A stretch of DNA of 64,000 nucleotides, taken from an uncultured Bulleidia sp. (GTDB lineage: Bacteria; Bacillota_I; Bacilli_A; Erysipelotrichales; Erysipelotrichaceae). The stretch is taken from assembly GCA_947087645.1 (NCBI GenBank), contig CAMUDN010000004.1, forward strand, positions 62,001 through 126,000, in the 5' to 3' direction. Every line of letters begins with the position of its first letter. The first letter of the stretch is position 1. Position numbers and translations under genes: made by a program. Shown here one piece after another: positions 42,561 through 51,032 of this stretch. Under the pieces are notes generated by a model, which saw only the letters and a program-made list of their open reading frames with translations, was not told the DNA's origin and made no database searches.

Positions 42561-43142
42561 ATGAATTTTCATGAAGCTGAATGGTTGACTAGTGCCGTAT
42601 TAAAAGAACAATGGCCACAAACGGATTTATCTGAAATTGTATTTGTTGGTCGTTCTAATGCTGGTAAAAGTTCATTAATTAATGCACTTGTAAATCGAAA
42701 ACAATTAGCATATGTTGGTAAAACACCAGGTAAAACAAAGGTATTGAACTTTTTCTTGATTGACAAAAAATATATTTTTACAGATGCTCCAGGTTATGGA
42801 TATGCTGTTTCAAATAGTCGTTCATCCTTAGCATTTGCTAAAATAATGGAACCTTATTTTGCAATGCGTAATAATTTAAAAGCAATGTTATTAGTACTTG
42901 ATGCAAGACGCAAGCCAAGCAATGAAGATATTCAAATGGTTAATTATGCTAAAGATAATCATTTAGCAATTATTGTTGCTTGTACAAAAAAAGATAAACT
43001 CTCTTTTAGTCAGTTAAAAAAACAACAAATGATGATTGCTAATGAATTAGCATTAAGCGCTACTTCTTTTATAGCTGTTGATTCATTAAAAAAGAATGGA
43101 ATTGATGAATTGTGGTATAAAATTAATAGTGTTGTAAAATAG
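42561..43142 (+). CDS. engB: Ribosome biogenesis GTPase EngB (YsxC)
   Basis: 193 residues. GTPase with P-loop GRSNAGKSS (about 30-38), the switch segment GKTPGKTKVLNFF, G3 DAPGYGYA and G4 TKKDKL. Acts in late 50S assembly. Starts one base after the lon stop; the lon-engB pairing is conserved in Firmicutes. Confidence 0.95.
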   Translation: MNFHEAEWLTSAVLKEQWPQTDLSEIVFVGRSNAGKSSLINALVNRKQLAYVGKTPGKTKVLNFFLIDKKYIFTDAPGYGYAVSNSRSSLAFAKIMEPYFAMRNNLKAMLLVLDARRKPSNEDIQMVNYAKDNHLAIIVACTKKDKLSFSQLKKQQMMIANELALSATSFIAVDSLKKNGIDELWYKINSVVK

Positions 43143-43147
43143 ATGAC

Positions 43148-43182
43148 AAATCCGGAAAGGTTAATATCTTCCGGATTTTAAT
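43148..43182 (+). terminator. Terminator of the tig-lon-engB group
   Basis: AAATCCGGAA (43148-43157), 11-nt loop, TTCCGGATTT (43169-43178), then T-rich sequence. Confidence 0.85.
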
Positions 43183-43227
43183 TTCATAAAAATATATTCG
43201 ATTAAACAAAAGAGAGTTATTATTTTA

Positions 43228-43236
43228 TGCTAAAAT
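43228..43236 (+). promoter_or_regulatory. Extended -10 promoter of murG
   Basis: TGC-TAAAAT at 43228-43236, followed by GAGGTG and the murG ATG. Confidence 0.5.
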
Positions 43237-43257
43237 TAAAAATGAGGTGATTTAATT

Positions 43258-44331
43258 ATGAAATGGCTCATTGTAGCTGGGGGAACAGCAGGGCATATTA
43301 ATCCGGCTATTGCTTTAGCTAAAATAGCAAAAAAAAATAATCCCCATTTAGAAATTATCTTTTGTGGTAGTAAAGATCGTTTAGAAGCTCAAATTATACC
43401 ATCATCAGGTTTTCGTTATTTAGCTTTAAATATTATTAGTCCAGCAGGAAATATTTGGCACAAAATAAAAAGTCTAATATCATTAATAAAAGCTTTTTAC
43501 TTAAGTAAAAAAATATTAAAAAAAGAAAAAGTTGATATTTGTATTGGTTTTGGTAATTATATATCTGTTCCTATTCTATTAGCTGCTCATTATTTACATA
43601 TTCCTATTATGTTACATGAACAGAATTCTTATCCTGGTAAAGCTAATATTTTTCTTTCTAAATATGCCAAAGCCATCGTAACATGTTTTGAAGAAAATAT
43701 TTTTCCAAAGGAAAAAACAAGAAGATATGGTAATCCTCAAACTTCATTATTAAAAAACTATCATGTCGACAAGAAAGCTACTTTTAAATTGTTTGATTTA
43801 GATATTAATTTACCATTAGTTGTAATTATGCTTGGCAGTTTAGGATCTTATTCTGTATCATCTATAATTGATCAAGCAATTGATAAATTGGCTGATAATT
43901 ATCAAGTTTTAATTAGTAGTGGTAAAAGTAATACTTACAAATATCAGCATGTTTCTTCTAAAAGAGTTAAGATTGTGCCATATTTTGATGGTAAAACTTA
44001 TTTATCGTTAGCATCGTTAGCAATTACACGTGCTGGGGCAACGACAATTGCGGAATTACAAGCATTAAGAGTACCGTGTTTTTTAATACCTAGTCCTTAT
44101 GTAGCTAACAATCATCAAGTTAAAAATGCTCTTAGTTTAGCTCATGAAGGTTGTGCTATCGTACTTGATGAAAAACATTTAACAGCTGATCTTTTAGCTG
44201 ATAAAATAAATAAGTATATGCAAGAAAATAAGTTGCTTTTAGAAATGAAAGAAAGAGCAAATAAGATACAAAATGTAGATACTGTTAAATTAATGATCAA
44301 ATGGATTGAGGAGATTGTTCATGAAAGTTGA
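43258..44331 (+). CDS. murG: UDP-GlcNAc:undecaprenyl-PP-MurNAc-pentapeptide GlcNAc transferase
   Basis: 357 residues, GT28 family. Makes lipid II from lipid I on the inner membrane face. The N-terminal GGTAGHINPAIALA loop and LHEQNSYPGKAN are present, and the C-terminal ITRAGATTIAELQALRVP binds the UDP-GlcNAc donor. First gene of a murG-murB-divIB operon. GAGGTG ribosome-binding site. Confidence 0.96.
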   Translation: MKWLIVAGGTAGHINPAIALAKIAKKNNPHLEIIFCGSKDRLEAQIIPSSGFRYLALNIISPAGNIWHKIKSLISLIKAFYLSKKILKKEKVDICIGFGNYISVPILLAAHYLHIPIMLHEQNSYPGKANIFLSKYAKAIVTCFEENIFPKEKTRRYGNPQTSLLKNYHVDKKATFKLFDLDINLPLVVIMLGSLGSYSVSSIIDQAIDKLADNYQVLISSGKSNTYKYQHVSSKRVKIVPYFDGKTYLSLASLAITRAGATTIAELQALRVPCFLIPSPYVANNHQVKNALSLAHEGCAIVLDEKHLTADLLADKINKYMQENKLLLEMKERANKIQNVDTVKLMIKWIEEIVHES

Positions 44332-45235
44332 AATTAAAAATGAATTAGAAACATTTGCAAAAGTTGAAGAAGGAAAATCATTTGCTGATTTAACTACTTT
44401 GCATATTGGAGGACCTATTTCTTTAGTTGTTTATCCAGAAAGTTTGATAGCATTAGATGGTATTATGCGAATTATTGATAAATATCATTTGCAATTTAAA
44501 GTAATTGGTAAAGGTTCTAATATTCTTGCATCTGATGATAATTATGAAGGCATTGTAATTCGCTTTGATCGCCATTTCAATGATTATTATATTAATCATG
44601 AAGATGTTTATGCTTTAGCCGGAACATCAACTATTGCACTCAGTAATGCCTGTATGAAAGCAGGTTTAAGTGGTTTAGAATTTTCTTCTGGTATTCCTGG
44701 TACAGTGGGTGGTAATGTTTTTATGAATGCGGGAGCATATAAATCATGTATTGCGGATATTATTCAAGAAGTGTTTGTTTATCGGCATCATCGTTTTGAA
44801 TGGATAAGAAAAGAAGAATGTGCTTTTAGCTATCGACATTCAATTTTCAAAGAACATAATGACTGGATTATTTTAGCTGCTCATTATCGTTTAACACCAA
44901 AAGCTTCAGATGAAATAGAAGCTGTTATGAGTCAACGTAAACAACGTCGTTTATCTACTCAACCTTTACAATATCCAAGTTGTGGCTCTGTTTTTAAGAA
45001 TCCTGAAGGCTATTATTCATGGCAATTAATTGAAAATATTGGTTATCGTGGTAAAAAAATTGGGGGAGCGATGGTTTCGGAAAAACATGCTAATTTTATC
45101 TTAAATGTTGATCATGCTAAAGCCGATGATTATTTACAATTGATTAATGAAATTAAAAAAAGAGTAAAAAATTCATATGGAGTATCATTTTTACCGGAAG
45201 TGGAGATGTTCAATTGGTTAAAAAAGAAAGATTAA
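44321..45235 (+). CDS. murB: UDP-N-acetylenolpyruvoylglucosamine reductase
   Basis: 304 residues from the ATG at 44321, with GAGGAG eight bases upstream. FAD-binding type 4 fold: GKGSNILASDD and SGLEFSSGIPGTVGGNVFMNAGAY are visible, as are PSCGSVFKNPEG, with the catalytic Ser in the SxF segment, and a C-terminal Glu in LPEVEMF. This is the short type II form typical of Gram-positives. Overlaps murG by 11 nt and divIB by 22 nt. Confidence 0.95.
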   Translation: MKVEIKNELETFAKVEEGKSFADLTTLHIGGPISLVVYPESLIALDGIMRIIDKYHLQFKVIGKGSNILASDDNYEGIVIRFDRHFNDYYINHEDVYALAGTSTIALSNACMKAGLSGLEFSSGIPGTVGGNVFMNAGAYKSCIADIIQEVFVYRHHRFEWIRKEECAFSYRHSIFKEHNDWIILAAHYRLTPKASDEIEAVMSQRKQRRLSTQPLQYPSCGSVFKNPEGYYSWQLIENIGYRGKKIGGAMVSEKHANFILNVDHAKADDYLQLINEIKKRVKNSYGVSFLPEVEMFNWLKKKD

Positions 45236-46227
45236 AAAATCCTTTTCAACAGATTATGGCTCGTAAAAGAAGAGCTAAATATCGGGAAAAATATCATTAC
45301 TTGCAAAAAAAATTACGTCGATTGAGTACCGTTATGGCAATAGCTTTTTTAGTTTTGTTATATATATCATTGCCTATTTCTAAAACAGAAGCTGTATATA
45401 TTAATGGTAATCATACTTTAAGTAAAGAAAAAATTATGGCAATATCAAATGCTAAAAAGGGTAATTACTTTTTTACAAATATTCCTTTTTTAGCTAAATA
45501 TCGATTAGAAAAAAATATATTTATTGACAAGGCAAATGTGCATTGGCAAGCTAATCGCATTATAAATATTGAAATTGAAGAAAAAAAGAAAATTGCTTAT
45601 TATTATAAAAATAATGATATTTATATTTTATTTATGGATGGTACAAGTACAAAATTATCTAAAGAAGATTATAATATTTTAAATTATATTCCTTTACTAT
45701 CTGGTTTTGAAACATTTGATCAACAAAGGATGCTATCTTCTTCTTTGAAAAATGTATCAATTAATCGAATTGATGATATTTCTGAAATCATGCAATATAG
45801 CTTGCCATATGACCCTGAAGGAATTAAATTTGTTATGCGAAATGGTGGGATTATGATTGCAAGCTATGCATCAGCTTATTTAGTACAAGAATATAATGCT
45901 ATTTATCATCAAACTAAAAATAAGCAATTATGTATTTATGCTACAGAAAAAAATAATACGGCATATGCTAGTGTTTGTCCTTGGCAAAAACAGATTCATA
46001 ATGTTAAATGGTGGTTAGATAAAGATGGTAAATGGTTAATTAATAAATCAGGTGACTATGTTATTGAACATTATTATACGGATGCTCATGGCAAACAAGC
46101 TCTTGATGAAAAAGGAAAAGTAATTAAGATGCCTGTAAATGAACATGGTTATGAGATACCAGATCGTGATTTTTTAAAAAATTATGAAGCTGGTTATTAT
46201 AAAAATGGTATTTTAAATAAAAAATAA
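45214..46227 (+). CDS. divIB: Cell-division protein DivIB/FtsQ with C-terminal extension
   Basis: 337 residues from a TTG at 45214 with GGAG eight bases upstream. A basic cytosolic N-terminus (1-37), one membrane segment (about 38-58), an extracellular POTRA domain starting EAVYINGNHTLSKEKI (59-127) and a beta domain to about 258 with two Cys (C240 and C255) give the DivIB layout. Residues about 262-337 are extra compared with the usual 230-290 residue proteins. They consist of short repeats such as WWLDKDGKWLIN and YYTDAHGKQALDEKGKVI, like beta-hairpin units. Part of the divisome with FtsL and DivIC (elsewhere). Confidence 0.88.
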   Translation: MVKKERLKNPFQQIMARKRRAKYREKYHYLQKKLRRLSTVMAIAFLVLLYISLPISKTEAVYINGNHTLSKEKIMAISNAKKGNYFFTNIPFLAKYRLEKNIFIDKANVHWQANRIINIEIEEKKKIAYYYKNNDIYILFMDGTSTKLSKEDYNILNYIPLLSGFETFDQQRMLSSSLKNVSINRIDDISEIMQYSLPYDPEGIKFVMRNGGIMIASYASAYLVQEYNAIYHQTKNKQLCIYATEKNNTAYASVCPWQKQIHNVKWWLDKDGKWLINKSGDYVIEHYYTDAHGKQALDEKGKVIKMPVNEHGYEIPDRDFLKNYEAGYYKNGILNKK

Positions 46228-46233
46228 ATATCT

Positions 46234-46262
46234 TTGAAAGAATAGCTAGCATTTGATAGAAT
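46234..46262 (+). promoter_or_regulatory. Promoter of asp23-fakA
   Basis: TTGAAA (46234-46239), 17-bp spacer, TAGAAT (46257-46262) with an upstream TG (extended -10). Confidence 0.7.
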
Positions 46263-46280
46263 AAGACAGAGGTAAAAAAT

Positions 46281-46640
46281 ATGGCAATTGAAAAAAATAC
46301 AAACTATGGTAATATATCCGTTTCAACTGAAGCTATCAGTTCTTTGACAGGCTCAGTTATTATGGCTTCTTATGGTATTGTTGGAATGGCATCACATAAG
46401 TTATTACGAGATGGTTTGGCAGAAATATTACAAAAAGAAAATTATACCAAAGGTGTATTAGTAAAACGTGAAGCAAAGGGAATTGTAATTGATTTATATG
46501 TTATTGTAGGCTATAATGTTCGCATTTCACAAGTAGTTCAAGAAGCACAAAAAAAGGTGAAATATGAATTAGAAAAAGCATTAAATGAAGAAATTACATC
46601 CATTAATGTTTATGTTCAAGGAATTAAGTTGATTGCCTAG
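46281..46640 (+). CDS. Asp23/Gls24-family envelope stress protein (YloU-like)
   Basis: 119 residues. The Asp23 fold is recognised from YGNISVSTEAISSLTG at the start and the central GVLVKREAKGIVIDLYVIVGYN. Members associate with the membrane and with FakA-type genes. It directly precedes fakA (9 nt), the same pairing as yloU-yloV in B. subtilis. Exact role unknown. Confidence 0.9.
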   Translation: MAIEKNTNYGNISVSTEAISSLTGSVIMASYGIVGMASHKLLRDGLAEILQKENYTKGVLVKREAKGIVIDLYVIVGYNVRISQVVQEAQKKVKYELEKALNEEITSINVYVQGIKLIA

Positions 46641-46649
46641 GAGGAAATA

Positions 46650-48260
46650 ATGAATAAATTAAATGGAGAACAATTCCGTCTATTATTGGAGTCTGGAGCA
46701 AATGCTCTATATAATCATAGAGCTGATGTTGATGCCATGAATGTTTTCCCGGTACCAGATGGTGATACGGGAACAAATATGTCATTAACAATTCAAAATG
46801 GTATTGAAGAAGTTAAGAAAAGTGGATCAAATGATCTAGCAACAATTACAAAAGTTTTTTCGCGTGGCTTATTAATGGGTGCAAGAGGAAATTCCGGGGT
46901 TATTTTATCACAAATATTTCGTGGTTTAGCTAAATATGTTAAAGATAATCAATTAGTGGAAATTAGCTCAGATGATTTAGTCGAAGCATTAATGAATGGT
47001 GCTCGCTTAGCATATAAAGCAGTTATGAAGCCAACTGAAGGGACAATATTAACTGTTCTTCGAGAAAGTACAGAATATGGACAAATATATTTAAATGAAC
47101 ATCCACATGCTGATGTAATTGATGTTGTTGAACATTTATGTAAAGAAGCACATGATTCTTTAAAAAGAACACCTGAATTATTACCTGTTTTAAAAGAAGC
47201 TGCTTGTGTTGATTCAGGTGGTATGGGATATACAGTTATCCTTGATGGTTTTTTATCTTTTCTTAATGGTCAGCCGATACAAAAAGAAGATAAAATAAAA
47301 ACAGCTAAAAAAGAAGAATTACTATCAGGTTATCGTGTCGAAGCAATTTTACCAATTGATACTAATGGTAAAGCAAAATATGATGAAGTTCATTTTCGTA
47401 AACAATTAGCACAATTTGGTTCAGATATTGGTATTTTTGAAGCAGAAAAAGAAATTGCTTTTTCTTTAAGAACGATTGCACCTGGCGAAGTTATTTCATT
47501 AGCTCAACGTTATGGTGAATTTAAGAAATTACAAGTCGAACCTTTAGTTGAAGGATTAAATGCTTCATTAATTACCGAATTTCAAAATAATCACCAAGCA
47601 GAAAAAGAAATTGGTATGATTGCTGTTGCAGCTGGTGATGGTTTACATAAATTGTTTAAAGATTATGCTGTTGATTATGTGATTACAGGTGGTCAAACAA
47701 TGAATCCATCAACAGAAGATTTTGTTAAGGCTATTAAACATATAAATGCTAAAAAGGTAATTATTTTACCAAATAATTCAAATATTATTTTAGCTGCTAA
47801 ACAAGCAGCATCTGTTTTTCAAGATAAAGAAATATATGTTGTTGAAGCTAAGACGATTATACAAGGAATTAGTGCTTGTTTATTATTTAATCAAAATGAT
47901 ACACTGGAAAATAATTTATCTACTATGGAACAAGCTATCAATACTGTTAAGAGTGCTAGTGTTACTTATGCTATTAAAGATACAACTATAGATGGAAAAG
48001 TAATTAGTGCTGGTGATTATATGGGTATTCAGGAAAAAGAAATTGTTTCCGTTTCTAATAATCGTTTAAAGACAGTTAAATTATTATTAGATAAGATGAT
48101 TGATGAAACAAGTGAAATTGTTACTTTAATTTATGGTGAAGATACAAATAAAGATGAAGTCCAAAAGATTGAAAAATATATTAAAGAAAAATTTAATGTA
48201 GAAATAGATATTCAAGAAGGTAATCAACCTGTTTATAACTATTTAATAGGAGTAGAGTAA
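46650..48260 (+). CDS. fakA: Fatty acid kinase ATP-binding subunit FakA (DAK2-domain, YloV)
   Basis: 536 residues. The N-terminal DhaL/DAK2 nucleotide domain has NVFPVPDGDTGTNMSLT and GARGNSGVILSQI. A middle domain and a C-terminal domain with GGQTMNPSTEDFVKAI follow. FakA phosphorylates fatty acids presented by FakB proteins (elsewhere) for phospholipid synthesis. AGGAGG ribosome-binding site, in operon with the Asp23-like gene. Confidence 0.94.
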   Translation: MNKLNGEQFRLLLESGANALYNHRADVDAMNVFPVPDGDTGTNMSLTIQNGIEEVKKSGSNDLATITKVFSRGLLMGARGNSGVILSQIFRGLAKYVKDNQLVEISSDDLVEALMNGARLAYKAVMKPTEGTILTVLRESTEYGQIYLNEHPHADVIDVVEHLCKEAHDSLKRTPELLPVLKEAACVDSGGMGYTVILDGFLSFLNGQPIQKEDKIKTAKKEELLSGYRVEAILPIDTNGKAKYDEVHFRKQLAQFGSDIGIFEAEKEIAFSLRTIAPGEVISLAQRYGEFKKLQVEPLVEGLNASLITEFQNNHQAEKEIGMIAVAAGDGLHKLFKDYAVDYVITGGQTMNPSTEDFVKAIKHINAKKVIILPNNSNIILAAKQAASVFQDKEIYVVEAKTIIQGISACLLFNQNDTLENNLSTMEQAINTVKSASVTYAIKDTTIDGKVISAGDYMGIQEKEIVSVSNNRLKTVKLLLDKMIDETSEIVTLIYGEDTNKDEVQKIEKYIKEKFNVEIDIQEGNQPVYNYLIGVE

Positions 48261-48267
48261 AAATAAT

Positions 48268-48304
48268 AAACAATCGATATAGCATTTATCGGTTGTTTTA
48301 TTTT
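48268..48304 (+). terminator. Terminator of asp23-fakA
   Basis: AAACAATCGATA (48268-48279), 7-nt loop, TATCGGTTGTTT (48287-48298, one G-T pair), followed by a T-rich tail. Confidence 0.82.
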
Positions 48305-48335
48305 GACAATAATAGTAAAAAATAATATTCAAGTT

Positions 48336-48341
48336 TATAAT
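48336..48341 (+). promoter_or_regulatory. -10 element directly before recG
   Basis: A consensus TATAAT ends seven bases before the recG ATG, which lacks a Shine-Dalgarno. A TTGACA at 48303-48308 is too far (27 bp) to be its -35. Confidence 0.45.
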
Positions 48342-48348
48342 TAAAAGC

Positions 48349-50349
48349 ATGAAAAGTTTGCTCAATATACCTTTAACAGTTAGCCAAAAGAAAGTTATTT
48401 CTGCATTTAACTTTAAGTCATTTTCAGATGTCTTGTGTAACTATCCAATTCGTTATGAATGCTTTTTAGATTATCCTTATGAACAATGGAAAATAGGTGA
48501 ATATTTTCATTTTCAGGCACAAACAATAAGAGTTATACAAACATTTGGCTTTGGTAAAAAAATGGGTGTTCGTTTTTTAGTATTAAAAGATGGTTATCAA
48601 ATTAAAGTAAGTATTTTTAATCGTCCCTGGGCAAAAAATATACCTTTAAATCATGTTATTAGCATATATGGCAAATATACTGGTAAAAATAATTTTTTAG
48701 CTGTCAATTATGAATTAAAAGAACTAAGTAACCATTCTTTATATGAACCAATTTATCATACTAAAGCTAACTTAAAACAGAATACAATTCAGCTTTTTAT
48801 GCAAAAAATATTAGCCGAAGCTTTGCCTTTAGTTAAAGAAACAGTGCCAGCTATTTATCGAAAAAAATATAAATTAATTGATCGTCAAACAGCTCTTTTA
48901 CAAATTCATCAGCCAAAAGATGAAAATCATTTAAAACAAGCTAATCGAAGATTGAAATATGAAGAATTTTTATCTTTTTTTACTTACCTTTATGGGCAAA
49001 AAAATAATCATTATACTCATCTTAAAAAACCTAAAAGAATAGATAAAGATTGTTTAAATCAATTAGTTAAACAACTACCCTTTGTTTTAACAGATGATCA
49101 ATTAAAAGTTATGTTGGAAATTTTAAAAGATTTAAATTCTGTATATAAAATGAATCGCTTAATTCAAGGTGATGTTGGCTCAGGTAAAACAGTTATTGCT
49201 GCTTTGAGTGCCTTGCTATGTAATAAAATTAATTATCAGGCAGTTTTATTAGCTCCAACTGAAATTTTAGCAAAACAGCACTATGATAGTGTCTTATCTT
49301 TATTACCAAAAGAAAAAAAGACCATGGCTCTTTTATATAGTGGTCAACCATCAAAAGAAAAAAAAGCGGTTTTAGATGGTATAACTAATGGTCATATTTC
49401 ATTTGTTATTGGAACACATGCCTTATTACAAGAAAATGTTCATTTTCAAAATTTAGGTTTAGTCATTGTTGATGAGCAACAACGTTTTGGCGTTATGCAA
49501 AGAGAAATTTTAAAAGAACAATCTAATGAAGTAGATTATTTAGTAATGAGTGCAACACCTATTCCTCGTACACTTGCTGCTGCTCTTTATGATGGTATAG
49601 ATATATCATCAATTCATACAATGCCTATTGGCCGTAAAGTACCAATTACTAAATATATTGCTGAAAATAGTTTTCGCTCTGTTTTTAAAGAAGTATCAGA
49701 ATTATTAAATAAAGGTCAACAATTATATGTTGTTTGTGCTACCATCAATGATTCTGAAATAAAAAACAATGTGCGAAATGTTTATGAAACATACCAGACA
49801 TTAGAAAAAGTATTTAAAGAATATCATGTTGGATATATTCATGGGCAAATGAAAGCTGATGAAAAAGAAAAAATAATGCAGGATTTTTTAACAAATAATA
49901 TTCAAATATTAGTATCTACAACTGTAATAGAAGTTGGTATGAATTGTGTTAATGCAACAGGTATGATTATTTACAATAGTGAACGCTTCGGCTTAGCAAC
50001 TTTACATCAATTAAGAGGACGTATTCAGCGTGGAGATAAACAAGGTTATTGTTGGCTTTTAACAGATAGTAAAGATGAAGAAACAGTTAAGCGGCTAAAT
50101 GTTCTTGTTAGAAGTAATGATGGTTTTTATATTGCTAAAGAAGATTTACGTTTAAGAGGACCAGGTGATATACTTGGTCTTAGACAATCAGGCTTACCAA
50201 GTTTTATTTTAGGTAATCTTATTAATGATCAAGCTTATTTAGACATTGCCAAAAAAGATGCAAAAGATATTATCAATAATTTAGATAATGCTGAAAATAG
50301 ATATTTTTATAACCACTTATTGGAGGAAAAAAAGAGATATGGATATTAA
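48349..50349 (+). CDS. recG: ATP-dependent DNA helicase RecG
   Basis: 666 residues. N-terminal wedge/OB domain, then superfamily 2 helicase motifs: Walker A GDVGSGKT at 274-281, a motif II written DEQQRFG where DEQHRFG is usual, SATPIPRT, and the C-terminal EVGMNCVNAT and QLRGRIQRG. Regresses stalled forks and processes Holliday junctions. No ribosome-binding site is seen before the ATG. Overlaps rnc by 11 nt. Confidence 0.95.
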   Translation: MKSLLNIPLTVSQKKVISAFNFKSFSDVLCNYPIRYECFLDYPYEQWKIGEYFHFQAQTIRVIQTFGFGKKMGVRFLVLKDGYQIKVSIFNRPWAKNIPLNHVISIYGKYTGKNNFLAVNYELKELSNHSLYEPIYHTKANLKQNTIQLFMQKILAEALPLVKETVPAIYRKKYKLIDRQTALLQIHQPKDENHLKQANRRLKYEEFLSFFTYLYGQKNNHYTHLKKPKRIDKDCLNQLVKQLPFVLTDDQLKVMLEILKDLNSVYKMNRLIQGDVGSGKTVIAALSALLCNKINYQAVLLAPTEILAKQHYDSVLSLLPKEKKTMALLYSGQPSKEKKAVLDGITNGHISFVIGTHALLQENVHFQNLGLVIVDEQQRFGVMQREILKEQSNEVDYLVMSATPIPRTLAAALYDGIDISSIHTMPIGRKVPITKYIAENSFRSVFKEVSELLNKGQQLYVVCATINDSEIKNNVRNVYETYQTLEKVFKEYHVGYIHGQMKADEKEKIMQDFLTNNIQILVSTTVIEVGMNCVNATGMIIYNSERFGLATLHQLRGRIQRGDKQGYCWLLTDSKDEETVKRLNVLVRSNDGFYIAKEDLRLRGPGDILGLRQSGLPSFILGNLINDQAYLDIAKKDAKDIINNLDNAENRYFYNHLLEEKKRYGY

Positions 50350-51019
50350 TGATTTTTTAAATAAACATGGATTACATGTTAATGATTTTAATTTAATCAA
50401 TCAAGCTTTAACTCATTCTTCATATGCTAATGAGCATCATTCAAAAGCTGATAATGAACGATTAGAATTTATGGGGGATGCTGTTTTACAATTATGGTCA
50501 TCAGTACAAATATATCCTTTAAATTTAAACGAAGGACAAATGACACGTTTAAGATCACAACTTGTTTGTGAGTCAGCTCTTGCGGCATATTCTCGTCAAT
50601 TAGGTTTAAATCAATATCTTCATCTTGGTAAAGGAGAAGAAAAAAGTGGTGGACGACAAAAGGATGCAATTATTGCTGATGCAATGGAAGCTTTTTTAGG
50701 TGCTTTATTCTTAGATCAAGGTATGGAAGCAGTTGATATTATTTTGCAAAAAGTTATTACCCCACATTTACATCAAGTAAACGACGTTATTAATGGTTTA
50801 CAATTAGATTATAAAACCCGTTTGCAAGAAGTTATTCAAGCTGACGCAAAAAGATCATTAACTTATATTTTAGTTTCTGAAAAAGGTCCAAGTAATGCTC
50901 CAACTTTTGTTATCAATGCCGTTGTCGATGGTTTAGTACTAGGTCAAGGTATTGGCTCTTCCAAAAAAATAGCGGAACAAAATGCAGCTAAAAATGCCTT
51001 TGAAAAATTAGCTAAATAG
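50339..51019 (+). CDS. rnc: Ribonuclease III
   Basis: 226 residues from the ATG at 50339 after TTGGAGGAA. The signature NERLEFMGDAVLQLW and the downstream DAMEAFLGALFLDQG carry the catalytic acids. A dsRNA-binding domain occupies about residues 155-225 (DYKTRLQEVIQ to AAKNAFEKL). Processes rRNA precursors and duplex RNAs. recG directly precedes rnc here; B. subtilis has the fapR-plsX-fab-acpP genes between them. Confidence 0.96.
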   Translation: MDINDFLNKHGLHVNDFNLINQALTHSSYANEHHSKADNERLEFMGDAVLQLWSSVQIYPLNLNEGQMTRLRSQLVCESALAAYSRQLGLNQYLHLGKGEEKSGGRQKDAIIADAMEAFLGALFLDQGMEAVDIILQKVITPHLHQVNDVINGLQLDYKTRLQEVIQADAKRSLTYILVSEKGPSNAPTFVINAVVDGLVLGQGIGSSKKIAEQNAAKNAFEKLAK

Positions 51020-51032
51020 CTTAGGAGAATGC

